21,932 bases of DNA from Ruminococcus sp. (GTDB taxonomy: Bacteria > Bacillota_A > Clostridia > Oscillospirales > Ruminococcaceae). The notes beneath the pieces were generated by a model. That model had not been told where the DNA came from. It did not search any database and saw only the letters and a list, made by a program, of their open reading frames with translations. Below are positions 6,199-13,959 of this stretch, piece after piece. How positions within the stretch are numbered: the first letter of the stretch is position 1; every line of letters begins with the position of its first letter. The stretch covers positions 1-21,932 of the forward strand of contig NZ_JAIKXF010000007.1 of NCBI RefSeq assembly GCF_024684275.1, in the 5' to 3' direction. A program made the translations under genes and the position numbers.

Positions 6199-8905
6199 CT
6201 CCGTCTACCAGATAAATGAACTTAACACTGCCGTCCATTTTATCCGAAATGCCAGAGTAGCTGTTGTACTCCTGTGAAGCCTCTCTCAGCGCCTTGAATG
6301 TATCTATCATCTCAGGGAGAGCCTTGTCAACTGCGCCTGTGAGGACTGATACGCCCTCGTCGTTGAATTTTATCATACCGTCATTAAGCTCCTTCGCACC
6401 GTCCTCCAGCTTCTGAGTACCGTCCGTGAGAGTTTTGCTGCCGCTCTTCAGAGTACCGATACCGTTGTAAAGAGCCGCAGAACCGTCTGAAAGCCTGCCT
6501 GCGCCGCCGCTGAGAAGCTTTATTGAATCGTAAAGAGTCTTAGCGCCGCCGCTGAGCTGTGAGCTACCGCCGTACAGCTTAGCAAGTCCGCCGTCAAGGT
6601 CTGCCGCACCTGTGCTGAGCTGACCAAGACCGCCATTGAGCGTAATAGAGCCCTGTGCGAGCTGTGCAAGACCGCTGTCCAAAGCAGCAGCGCCGTTTGA
6701 TAGCTGTCCGATACCGCCGCTCAGGTCAACTGCTCCCTGCGAAAGCTGTCCGAGACCTGCATTGAGGGCTGTATTTCCGCCGCTTAACTGTTCTATACCT
6801 TTTATAAGTGAATCCAGACCGCCGATGAGCTGACCGCTGCCTCCTGCCAGAGTACCGATACCGCTGTCCAGTGCAGCTGCGCCTGTGCTAAGGTCTGCTG
6901 CGCCCTTTGCAAGCTGTGAAACAGAGCCTGAAAGCTGTGAAGCGCCTGATGCCAGTGCCTTGCCGCCGTCGTTAAGGGAAGCAAGCCCCTGCTGCAATGC
7001 CGCAGAGCCGCCCTGTGCAGCCTCAAGACCTGTATTGAGCTGACCAAGTCCGCCGCCAAGCTGTGCTGCGCCGTTCTTTACAGAAGCCGCGCCTGTGCTG
7101 AGCGCTCCGCCCTCTGCCATAGAAGCGGATATCTGCTTCTGACCGTCGATAGTCTGCTGTAACGTTCCTATCGCCACAGCAAGCTCCTGTGAGGGAGACT
7201 GCTGATATAATGCCTGTAAAGCTGCAAGAGCCTGCTCATTTGCTGTGATAGTAGTATCCAGAGAAGCACCTGCCTGTGCGATACCGTCACTGAGCTGTGA
7301 AGCCCCTGTGCTGAGAGCCTCCGCGCCGCTTACCAGTGAAGCTGCGCCTGTCTTTGCACTTGCAATACCCTCTGCAAGGCTGTCTGCACCGTTCTTAGCA
7401 GAGCCTATTCCTGCCGACATCTGTCCTGCGGATTCACTGAGCTTTGCTGCGCCGTCATCAAGTGCAGCCGCACCTGCCCCAAGCTTTGCAGAGCCGTCCT
7501 TGACCTGCTTGCTGCCGTCCGTGAGCTTGCCTACGCCGCCGCTGAGAGTATCAGCTCCTGCCTTGAGAGCTGCTGCGCCCTCGTCTGCCTGTCTGAATCC
7601 CTCTGCCATTGTGTCAGAGCCTGCCTTTGCGTCCTTGAGACCGCTGCTGAGAGCCTCTGCGCCTGCGCTTACCTTGCCGAAGCCGTCAACCAGTGCCGCA
7701 GAGCCGCTTTTCGCAGAGCCTATGCCCTCAGAGAGCTGTGCTGCTCCGCCGCTGACCTGACCGAGACCGTCTTTCAGCTTTGCAGAACCGTCCTTTGCGC
7801 TTCCCAGACCAGCCTCAAATGTACCTGTTGAATCCGAGAGAGTTTTAGCTCCGTCTGCAAGCTTCTTTGCGCCGTTATCAAGGTCAGCCGCACCCTTTTT
7901 CAGCTCCGCAGAGCCGCCGACGAGCTTATCTATGCCGCTTGTGAGGTCTCCTGCGCCGCTGTTCAGCTTCTTGACTCCGTCATAGAGAGAGGCTGTACCG
8001 TCGGTGAGCTTCTTAGCACCGTCACTGAGCTCCTTTAGCTTGCCCATTACATCGTCTATATCAACTGTCTCATCAAGGTCAAGCTGTGAGAATACCTCGT
8101 TTGATACAACTGTTACAGAGGTGTTCATCTCGAAGCCTCTTACATCTGCGGAAAGCTCAAAGCTTTCGGGAATATCAACGTCAAGTCCCTCTATACTGCC
8201 GAGGTCAAGGCTCTCGCCAAGTCCCGGGAATGCCATGCCCACAACGATGAGCTTTTCGCCGTCGGAAATGACTCTGCCGTTTGTGACCTCAACATTGAGG
8301 TACTTATCTGTGCTGAGAAGAGCTGCACTTGCAGCCATAAACGGCGCATAGATCTCCTTGTCAGTGCCGCCTATCCTCTTTGTGACCTTCTGATTGTTCT
8401 TGTATGTCCAGCGGATAACAAGGTGTCCGCTCTTGCCCACGATACTCTCGGGAGTTACCTTCTTACCGTCAAGGAAATACTCCATAGCAACGTCAACAGG
8501 CAGGTCCTTATTGCAATTGCCCTTGTAGTAGATGTCGTCGCCGTCAGCCTTCCAGCTTATATTCTCGCCTGATACCTCAAAGGTCTCGTCACCCTTGACG
8601 TTGACGATGTCGCTGAGGTCTGAGATATCGGATATACTCGACAGTGCAGGAGCATTTTTAAGCCAGTCGCTGACAACTACGTTCTTTACGGAGGAATCGC
8701 TGTTGCAGAGAACATAAACTGTCTCGTCCTTATAGGCATTATCGCCGCTGTCAGTTCTTGCAGGGCTCTCTGCTGTCTCATTTTTCTCCTTGACCTGCGG
8801 AGCGTCCTTCTCCTTGCTGCTGTTTGCGTATGCTATAGAGCCTGTAGCGCCTGCGGAAACTGCCGCAGCTACAAGTGCTGCCATTATCTTACTGAGCTTT
8901 TTCAT
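6191..8905 (-). CDS. Exported giant xxxLxxG heptad-repeat protein (YhgE/Pip-like repeats)
   Basis: A 904-residue exported protein. It has a Sec signal peptide (MKKLSKIMAALVAAAV..., cleavage near residue 27, after IAYA), a charged linker and a globular domain (about 60-285). From about 288 to 845 it is built almost wholly of seven-residue xxxLxxG units such as KKLTDGT and AQLSEGI. The repeats fall into two arms of about 256 and 246 residues, separated by a repeat-free segment of about 55 residues (546-600). The end is not hydrophobic, unlike YhgE/Pip proteins, whose repeats are followed by membrane helices. The ATG at 8905 is chosen because AGGAG stands 8 nt upstream; the ATG at 8911 is only 2 nt from it. 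It follows the MMPL transporter gene by 123 bp with no good terminator between, so it is probably its partner. Biochemical function is unknown. Confidence 0.82.
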   Translation of the reverse strand: MKKLSKIMAALVAAAVSAGATGSIAYANSSKEKDAPQVKEKNETAESPARTDSGDNAYKDETVYVLCNSDSSVKNVVVSDWLKNAPALSSISDISDLSDIVNVKGDETFEVSGENISWKADGDDIYYKGNCNKDLPVDVAMEYFLDGKKVTPESIVGKSGHLVIRWTYKNNQKVTKRIGGTDKEIYAPFMAASAALLSTDKYLNVEVTNGRVISDGEKLIVVGMAFPGLGESLDLGSIEGLDVDIPESFELSADVRGFEMNTSVTVVSNEVFSQLDLDETVDIDDVMGKLKELSDGAKKLTDGTASLYDGVKKLNSGAGDLTSGIDKLVGGSAELKKGAADLDNGAKKLADGAKTLSDSTGTFEAGLGSAKDGSAKLKDGLGQVSGGAAQLSEGIGSAKSGSAALVDGFGKVSAGAEALSSGLKDAKAGSDTMAEGFRQADEGAAALKAGADTLSGGVGKLTDGSKQVKDGSAKLGAGAAALDDGAAKLSESAGQMSAGIGSAKNGADSLAEGIASAKTGAASLVSGAEALSTGASQLSDGIAQAGASLDTTITANEQALAALQALYQQSPSQELAVAIGTLQQTIDGQKQISASMAEGGALSTGAASVKNGAAQLGGGLGQLNTGLEAAQGGSAALQQGLASLNDGGKALASGASQLSGSVSQLAKGAADLSTGAAALDSGIGTLAGGSGQLIGGLDSLIKGIEQLSGGNTALNAGLGQLSQGAVDLSGGIGQLSNGAAALDSGLAQLAQGSITLNGGLGQLSTGAADLDGGLAKLYGGSSQLSGGAKTLYDSIKLLSGGAGRLSDGSAALYNGIGTLKSGSKTLTDGTQKLEDGAKELNDGMIKFNDEGVSVLTGAVDKALPEMIDTFKALREASQEYNSYSGISDKMDGSVKFIYLVDGAK

Positions 8906-9028
8906 ATCCATCTCTCCTTTATATGTGTATGTGTTACAATTTAGATACGGCTTAATGCGCGGAATAAAAATCGTGCTCCACAAGAAGTGAAACGCGAAAA
9001 AGCCTGCGGGGGCTCCCCACTAATGCCA

Positions 9029-11128
9029 TTAAGCGTTTTTGAATCTGTATGTGTACTTTTCTGCCTTTGGCATGAAGCCTGCGCTTGTCTTGCAGATAAG
9101 CTTATCAAATACCATGAACATTGACGGCAGTGTTACTATTACTACCACCATTGAGATAAGCGCACCTCTTGCAAGGAGCATACACAGCTCTGAGATAAGT
9201 CCGATATCCGAGTAAACGGCAACACCTACTGTAGCAGCAAAGAAGCCCAGAGCCGATGTGATTATGGACTTTATTGAGGTGCTGAGAGCGATGCCCACTG
9301 ACTCCTTTTTGTCCTTGCCGCTGTGTCTCTCTGTGCGGTATCTCGTTGTCATGAGTATAGCATAGTCAACTGTAGCGCCAAGCTGTATGGTCCCTATTAC
9401 TATAGGAGCTATGAATGACAGCGTAGAGCCTGTATAGCAGGCTGTGCCGAGGTTTATCATAATAGCCAGCTCTATGACCGATACAAGGATAACAGGCAGT
9501 GATATTGACTTGAAGGTAAATGCTATGATAAGGAATATAGCACCTATTGAAAGCAGATTTACCACCTTGAAGTCCTTATCGGTGATAGTGATGAGGTCCT
9601 TTGTTGCAGGAGCCTCGCCTATGAGCATACTGTCGGGATCGTACTTATGGGCAATATCATCTATCTTGCCGACCTGAGCATTTACCTCGTCAGAGGCTAC
9701 CTCGTACTCAGAGCCGATAAGCATTATCTGCCACTCGTCGCTCTTCAGGACATCTCTTATCTCGTCGGGAACGACCTCCTCGGGAATAGCCGAGCCTACC
9801 AGCGAATTGAAGCCTGCCGCAAACTGAACTCCGTCCACATCCTTTATTTCGGCAAGCATTTTGTTTGCGTCCTTAGCGCTCATATCCGAATCCGCCATGA
9901 GGATATGTGTGCTGTTCATGCCGTACTCCTCAGCAAGCTTTGTATTAGCGATAACGCTGTCAAGATTTGCAGGGAGTGTGCTGTCCAGCTTATAGTAAAC
10001 GCCATAATGGCTGTTGCCGTAAAGTGCAGGGATAAGTACAACTATAGCCGCTGTAAGGAATATCCACGAGTTTTTCACGATAAATGAAGATGTGCGCTTG
10101 AATGCAGGGAGGAAATCCTTGTGTGAGGTCTTTGCTATAGCCTTGTCAAAGACAAGTATCATCGCAGGAAGAACTGTTACACAGGCAATAACGCCGCATA
10201 CAACGCCCTTTGCCATTACCACGCCAAGATCAAGACCAAGTGTGAAGGTCATAAAGCACATTGCAAGGAAGCCTGCGACTGTCGTGAATGAGCTTCCCAC
10301 AACAGATGTGATAGTAGCGGCAATAGCGTGTGCCATAGCCTCCTGTCTGCTGTCAGGGTAGTAGCTCTGCTGCTCCTTGTAGCTGTGCCACAGGAATATT
10401 GAATAATCCATTGTAACACCCAGCTGTAGTACCATTGCAAGAGCCTGTGTTATAAAGGATATTTCTCCGAGGAATATGTTAGAGCCAAGATTCCAGACTA
10501 CCGCAAAGCCTATGCTCAGCATGAAGAACAATGGTATAAGGAAAGAATCCATAGTTACCATAAGCACTATGCTTGTGAGAGCTGCCGCGATCACCGCATA
10601 GATAAGAGTCTCGCTCTGAGTGATCTTTTTCATATCCAGAGTAATAGCGGACATACCGCTTACAAAACACTGCTCAGAGGCTATCCCTCTTATTTCCTCA
10701 ACGGCGTCAAGAGTTGAGTCAGCCGAGGTGGTATCGTCGAAAAATACCGCCATCATTGTATTGTCGCCCTTGTTGAAGAAATCGTAAATATCCGCTGGGA
10801 GGATCTCCTTCGGGATATTGCAGTCTGTCATGGACTGATAGCATACCACATTTGAAACGTGATCTACTGCCTCTATCTTATCGGCAGTCTCCGCCACTTC
10901 CTTGTCGCTCATTCCCTCCACCATTACAAGGGAAAAGCCGCCCTGACCGAACTGCTCTTTGAGGATATCCTGTCCCACCATAGTATTTATGTCCTTTGGC
11001 AGATAGGATAGTATATCATAGTTTACACGGGTCTTCAGATAACCCATTGCCGAGGGCAGAAGCAAAACAATGCCGAATATGAGTATCAGGGCTCTGTGTT
11101 TTGCTATCCATTCACCGAATTTCAGCAT
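9029..11128 (-). CDS. MMPL/RND-superfamily membrane transporter
   Basis: A 699-residue integral membrane transporter of the MMPL/YdfJ type, half-pseudosymmetric with about 12 membrane helices. One helix near residues 12-30 is followed by an extracytoplasmic domain (about 32-170) and a helix block (170-330). A second helix at 355-370, a second domain (372-520) and a second block (522-675) follow. Each block has the family's proton-relay type motif: GVTMDY (237-242) and GATVDY (584-589). Relatives export lipids or hydrophobic compounds using the proton motive force; the substrate here is unknown. The ATG at 11128 has AAAGGA 8 nt upstream; the longer open frame to 11257 reaches toward the promoter and is unlikely. 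It is transcribed from 11287-11315 under three TetR-type operators, and the heptad-repeat gene follows. Confidence 0.9.
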   Translation of the reverse strand: MLKFGEWIAKHRALILIFGIVLLLPSAMGYLKTRVNYDILSYLPKDINTMVGQDILKEQFGQGGFSLVMVEGMSDKEVAETADKIEAVDHVSNVVCYQSMTDCNIPKEILPADIYDFFNKGDNTMMAVFFDDTTSADSTLDAVEEIRGIASEQCFVSGMSAITLDMKKITQSETLIYAVIAAALTSIVLMVTMDSFLIPLFFMLSIGFAVVWNLGSNIFLGEISFITQALAMVLQLGVTMDYSIFLWHSYKEQQSYYPDSRQEAMAHAIAATITSVVGSSFTTVAGFLAMCFMTFTLGLDLGVVMAKGVVCGVIACVTVLPAMILVFDKAIAKTSHKDFLPAFKRTSSFIVKNSWIFLTAAIVVLIPALYGNSHYGVYYKLDSTLPANLDSVIANTKLAEEYGMNSTHILMADSDMSAKDANKMLAEIKDVDGVQFAAGFNSLVGSAIPEEVVPDEIRDVLKSDEWQIMLIGSEYEVASDEVNAQVGKIDDIAHKYDPDSMLIGEAPATKDLITITDKDFKVVNLLSIGAIFLIIAFTFKSISLPVILVSVIELAIMINLGTACYTGSTLSFIAPIVIGTIQLGATVDYAILMTTRYRTERHSGKDKKESVGIALSTSIKSIITSALGFFAATVGVAVYSDIGLISELCMLLARGALISMVVVIVTLPSMFMVFDKLICKTSAGFMPKAEKYTYRFKNA

Positions 11129-11286
11129 AATATCAATCCTTTCTTTGTGTATTTCCCGAGCATATATTGAAAGTCCGCCAGCCGTTATACCTTTAGGAGA
11201 ATAAAGCATACTGTTTTGGGAAAGAAACAGAAAATGAATTGCTGAGCGGACATTCAATATACGCCCGATTATCGTTGTTATTACAT

Positions 11287-11315
11287 AGTATATTACAAAA
11301 ATGACCGTTAGTCAA
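11287..11315 (-). promoter_or_regulatory. Promoter of the MMPL transporter gene
   Basis: Read on the minus strand: TTGACT (11315-11310), 17-bp spacer, TATACT (11292-11287). Operator 1 (11302-11314) covers most of the -35 box and part of the spacer, so bound regulator would exclude polymerase. Confidence 0.85.
11302..11314. promoter_or_regulatory. TetR-type operator 1
   Basis: TGACCGTTAGTCA, of the form TGACC-N3-GGTCA with one arm mismatch. It overlaps the -35 box of the transporter promoter. Confidence 0.8.
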
Positions 11316-11334
11316 CTGCAACTCTGTCAAAAAA

Positions 11335-11347
11335 TGACTTTCGGTCA
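11335..11347. promoter_or_regulatory. TetR-type operator 2
   Basis: TGACTTTCGGTCA, which reads TGACCGAAAGTCA on the minus strand. Its centre is 33 bp from operator 1, about three helical turns, and it sits upstream of the transporter promoter. Confidence 0.75.
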
Positions 11348-11387
11348 TATTTTTGTATACCTGCACAATTTGACATCTGAAATATCG

Positions 11388-11400
11388 TGACCGTTGGTCA
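11388..11400. promoter_or_regulatory. TetR-type operator 3
   Basis: TGACCGTTGGTCA: arms TGACC and GGTCA match perfectly around GTT. Its centre is 53 bp from operator 2 (about five helical turns), and it ends 11 bp before the -35 box of the regulator promoter, suggesting autoregulation. Confidence 0.82.
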
Positions 11401-11411
11401 TTTTTGTACCC

Positions 11412-11440
11412 TTGACAGTCACTGTTTTTCGGGATATAAT
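11412..11440 (+). promoter_or_regulatory. Promoter of the TetR-family regulator gene
   Basis: TTGACA (11412-11417), 17-bp spacer, TATAAT (11435-11440): exact consensus in both boxes. The leader to the chosen ATG is about 127 nt. Confidence 0.9.
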
Positions 11441-11573
11441 AAGTAATGTAAACTCAGTTCAGGCGGCGCAGATTATTTAATTTAACCTGTATGACAGATC
11501 CGAAATCAAATGCGAAATGCCGTCCTCGGTATTCTGCACAAAATCAAATGATAAAAAAGGGAGGGGTGTCTTA

Positions 11574-12191
11574 ATGGGCAAGGTCGATACTAACAAAAAA
11601 CTCAAGGAAAACTCACTGCTGAAAACAGCATTCGAGTTCTTTACCACAAAAGGCTTCAGCAAGACCTCCATAACCGACATCGTAAGTAAGGCAGGAGTTG
11701 CAAAGGGAACCTTTTACCTTTACTTCAAGGATAAATACGACATAAGAAACAAGCTTATATCACATAAATCCAGCCAGCTTTTCAAAAACGCAATGGCTGA
11801 TCTGGGCGGTCAGCTGGACGGTCTCCCCTTTGAGGAAAAGATGATAAGGATCATAGACCATATCATCAATCAGCTCACAGAAAATCAGGCTCTGCTGACA
11901 TTTATCTCGAAAAATCTGAGCTGGGGCGTATTCAAGAACGCCATAAATTCACCTATATCCGACGATGACGCAGACTTTTCCACCATATACGAAAAGATAC
12001 TTTCCGAAGCACCAAAGGGCATAAGATCACCTGAGATAATGCTGTTTATGATAATTGAGCTGGTTAGCTCTACCATATATTCCGCCATACTCTACAAGGA
12101 GCCCTGCTCCCTTGAAAAGCTCAAGCCCTATCTGTATAACACCATAAAAATGATAGTCGCACAGCATGAGGGAACCAGCATTAAGCAATAA
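11574..12191 (+). CDS. TetR/AcrR-family transcriptional regulator
   Basis: A 205-residue repressor of the usual TetR size. The N-terminal DNA-binding domain (about 10-58) shows the classical pattern: AFEFFTTKGFSKTSITDI, then the recognition helix region VSKAGVAKGTFYLYF and KDKYD. The rest is an all-helical ligand-binding and dimerisation part, whose ligand cannot be read from sequence. The ATG at 11574 has AGGGAGGGG (11558-11566) 7 nt upstream; an in-frame ATG at 11517 has none. It is divergent from the MMPL transporter, and three copies of a TGACC-N3-GGTCA-like site lie in the shared control region. I infer that it represses the transporter operon and probably itself, and is released by a compound that the transporter handles. 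Confidence 0.92.
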   Translation: MGKVDTNKKLKENSLLKTAFEFFTTKGFSKTSITDIVSKAGVAKGTFYLYFKDKYDIRNKLISHKSSQLFKNAMADLGGQLDGLPFEEKMIRIIDHIINQLTENQALLTFISKNLSWGVFKNAINSPISDDDADFSTIYEKILSEAPKGIRSPEIMLFMIIELVSSTIYSAILYKEPCSLEKLKPYLYNTIKMIVAQHEGTSIKQ

Positions 12192-12199
12192 AAAAATAG

Positions 12200-12240
12200 C
12201 AAAAGGCAGTCCGATCGGACTGCCTTTTGTTTATTTTTTA
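12200..12240. terminator. Bidirectional terminator, perfect 30-bp palindrome
   Basis: CAAAAGGCAGTCC (12200-12212), GATC, GGACTGCCTTTTG (12217-12229): fully self-complementary. T-rich tracts follow on both strands (TTTATTTTTTA on +, TATTTTTTTATT on -). It ends the regulator gene and, from the other side, the MATE gene. Confidence 0.85.
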
Positions 12241-12283
12241 TATCACAGCAAATATAAAAGAGATGCCCTGTTTTTTGAAGCCC

Positions 12284-12312
12284 TTAGCCTTCAGGAAGCG
12301 GAGTCACCGCCC
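12284..12312. repeat. Dispersed hairpin repeat, copy 2
   Basis: Same layout as the element at 6134-6163, differing by a one-base deletion and six substitutions: TTAGCC, then AGGAAGCGG, TC-A-CCGCCC. The inner hairpin arms GCGG/CCGC are kept. Two heptamer-like units (GCTAACC, GCTAAAA) follow at 12322-12335. Confidence 0.6.
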
Positions 12313-12338
12313 ATACAATTGGCTAACCGCTAAAATCA

Positions 12339-13679
12339 TCACCTTGTTATGTTTTTAAGCCATTTATACTTCATGTAATGCTTGTATACCGCAGGTATTT
12401 TCACAAATTCGTCCAGCGTGAGTATGAATGCTACCGCAAGGACAGGTAATTTCAGCCAGAAAGCCGCTATCAGCCCCATTGGCACCACTACACACCCGAG
12501 CGTTACAATATCGCATATCATGCCGAATCGGGTGTCTCCGCCTGACGGGAATATACCGCTTATGATAGTTGAATTCAATGAATTTCCGATAATGTAATAA
12601 GCCGCCATGAACATCATATACTTCAGGTAATATTGTGCCTGCGGATCAAGAACTATAACTCTCAGGATAATCGGTGTCAGCGCAAGTATGACCACTCCCG
12701 AGCCTGCTCCGATAAGAAGCGAAAGCCTCACGAACTTTCCGCCAGCCTTTTTGGCAGCTTCTATCTCATTTCTGCCAAGCATACCGCCGATAACGATACC
12801 TACACCTGCGGCAATGCCCCAGCAGAGGCTGGCTATCATGCTGCGAACTATGCTTGCAATGGAATTTGCCGCAACAGCGTCACTTCCCAACCTGCCCATG
12901 ATGACAGAATACATGGTAACTCCGCCGCCCCAGCCAAGCTGATTCAGCAGTATCGGCAGGGTATATCTTATGTAGTCCTTATGCAGAACGGCTTCATTAA
13001 GGCGGAAAAGCATACCGACACGAAGCGGCGGACACTTGCCGCGAAGCATTACCACAAGGATAAACACGCACTCAAAGGCTCGCGCAAGTACCGTCGCTAA
13101 AGCCGCACCTGCTATGCCCATTTCGGGGAAAGGTCCGATACCAAAGATAAGCAGACCGTTTGCGATAATATTGAAAATTACGGAAAAGCTTCCGATAAGG
13201 GAGCTCAGCCCTGCGCAGTCGCAGACCTTCATAATGCCGAAATAAGCCTGCGAGAAGCCTGCAAGCACGTATGAGAGAGCTACAGTGCGCAGATAAACTC
13301 CGCCAAGACGTATGAGCTCGGGCTTGTTGGTAAATATCCGCATTATGTATTCAGGAATTATAAATGCCGCCAGAGTGAAAAAAGCTCCCACAATGAGAGA
13401 GTATCTCATGGTAATTGCGAGGACCTTCTCGACGGTCATGTGATCCTTTTTACCCCAGTACTGAGCCGCAAGGACATTACAGCCCGACACGAAAGCCATA
13501 AAAAACAGACTGTACACAAATGCCGCCTGACCTGCCAGCGACGAAGCCGACAGCGAATCCTGATCCATAAATCCCAGCATAAAGGCGTCCGAAGCCGATA
13601 CCAGTGATGACATAAAGTACTGGAAGGCAATGGGCGCAACTATTTTAAACAGATTTTTGTATAATCCTTTATCTTTCAT
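12339..13679 (-). CDS. MATE-family multidrug efflux transporter
   Basis: A 446-residue MATE (NorM/DinF/MepA-like) antiporter with about 12 hydrophobic helices, normal for the family. It exports cationic drugs or metabolites in exchange for Na+ or H+. The N-terminal half begins KNLFKIVAPIAFQYFMSSLVSASDAFMLGF and contains SGCNVLAAQYWGKKD, a typical MATE loop after the second helix. The pseudo-repeat of the second half starts near YIRYTLPILLNQLGWGGGVTMYSVIMGRLG. The ATG at 13679 is preferred because AAGGAG is 4 nt upstream; the longer frame to 13697 runs into the palindrome at 13695-13727. It is an independent unit between terminators. The substrate is unknown. Confidence 0.9.
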   Translation of the reverse strand: MKDKGLYKNLFKIVAPIAFQYFMSSLVSASDAFMLGFMDQDSLSASSLAGQAAFVYSLFFMAFVSGCNVLAAQYWGKKDHMTVEKVLAITMRYSLIVGAFFTLAAFIIPEYIMRIFTNKPELIRLGGVYLRTVALSYVLAGFSQAYFGIMKVCDCAGLSSLIGSFSVIFNIIANGLLIFGIGPFPEMGIAGAALATVLARAFECVFILVVMLRGKCPPLRVGMLFRLNEAVLHKDYIRYTLPILLNQLGWGGGVTMYSVIMGRLGSDAVAANSIASIVRSMIASLCWGIAAGVGIVIGGMLGRNEIEAAKKAGGKFVRLSLLIGAGSGVVILALTPIILRVIVLDPQAQYYLKYMMFMAAYYIIGNSLNSTIISGIFPSGGDTRFGMICDIVTLGCVVVPMGLIAAFWLKLPVLAVAFILTLDEFVKIPAVYKHYMKYKWLKNITR

Positions 13680-13694
13680 ATATCTCCTTTTTCT

Positions 13695-13727
13695 CAAATA
13701 AAAATCATTATTAATGATTTTTATTTG
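13695..13727. promoter_or_regulatory. Perfect 33-bp palindrome upstream of the MATE gene (candidate operator)
   Basis: Arms of 16 bp (13695-13710 and 13712-13727) around a single central T: left arm CAAATAAAAATCATTA, right arm TAATGATTTTTATTTG. It begins only 16 bp upstream of the ATG, just before the ribosome site. AT-rich palindromes in this position are typical targets of MarR-like regulators, but no regulator gene is adjacent. As RNA it could also fold over the translation start. Confidence 0.65.
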
Positions 13728-13730
13728 TTT

Positions 13731-13838
13731 AGAGTTGAGAATTTAGAGTTGAAAGTTATGGTATCGCCTACGGCGATAAAATTTAAATAAAATGTGAGCA
13801 AGCGAATACTTTAACTCTCAACTCTCAACTTGCGACTG
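13731..13838. repeat. Miniature composite: inverted heptamer arrays flanking a hairpin
   Basis: Left: AGAGTTG, AGAATTT, AGAGTTG, AAAGTTA (13731-13758). Right, in inverse orientation: TTAACTC, TCAACTC, TCAACTT, GCGACTG (13811-13838). Between them lies a hairpin TATCGCC-TAC-GGCGATA (13762-13778). No coding sequence. It resembles a small mobile or slipped-strand-generated intergenic element. Confidence 0.6.
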
Positions 13839-13846
13839 ATAATATT

Positions 13847-13911
13847 CGCCCCTACATTAGGTCATTTGAGGTTATTTCGTAAGGCACGGACGCACACTGT
13901 GCGCCCCTACA
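13847..13911. repeat. Paired CGCCCCTACA repeat with hairpin
   Basis: CGCCCCTACA occurs at 13847-13856 and 13902-13911; the second copy is preceded by the hairpin CGCACACTGTGCG. On the minus strand these read TGTAGGGGCG, a motif I associate with dispersed intergenic repeats in many bacteria (recollection, not searched). Confidence 0.5.
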
Positions 13912-13917
13912 AAATGA

Positions 13918-13948
13918 CGAAAAAGCTGCCGCACAACTGTGCAGCAGC
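13918..13948 (-). terminator. Terminator of murA
   Basis: On the minus strand GCTGCTGCACA (13948-13938), GT, TGTGCGGCAGC (13935-13925), then TTTTT (13924-13920). The 11-bp stem has one G-U pair and starts 12 bp after the murA stop codon. Confidence 0.88.
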
Positions 13949-13959
13949 CATATTGCTTA

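Noticed and set aside
7245..7760. 171-codon open frame on the + strand
   Set aside because: It is antisense to the xxxLxxG repeats. The periodic Gly/Ala/Leu codons leave the opposite strand free of stops; there is no ribosome site, and the peptide is low-complexity Ala/Pro/Ser.
6164..13838. CRISPR-like arrays
   Set aside because: The heptamer arrays have 7-bp units with no spacers, and no cas genes are present.
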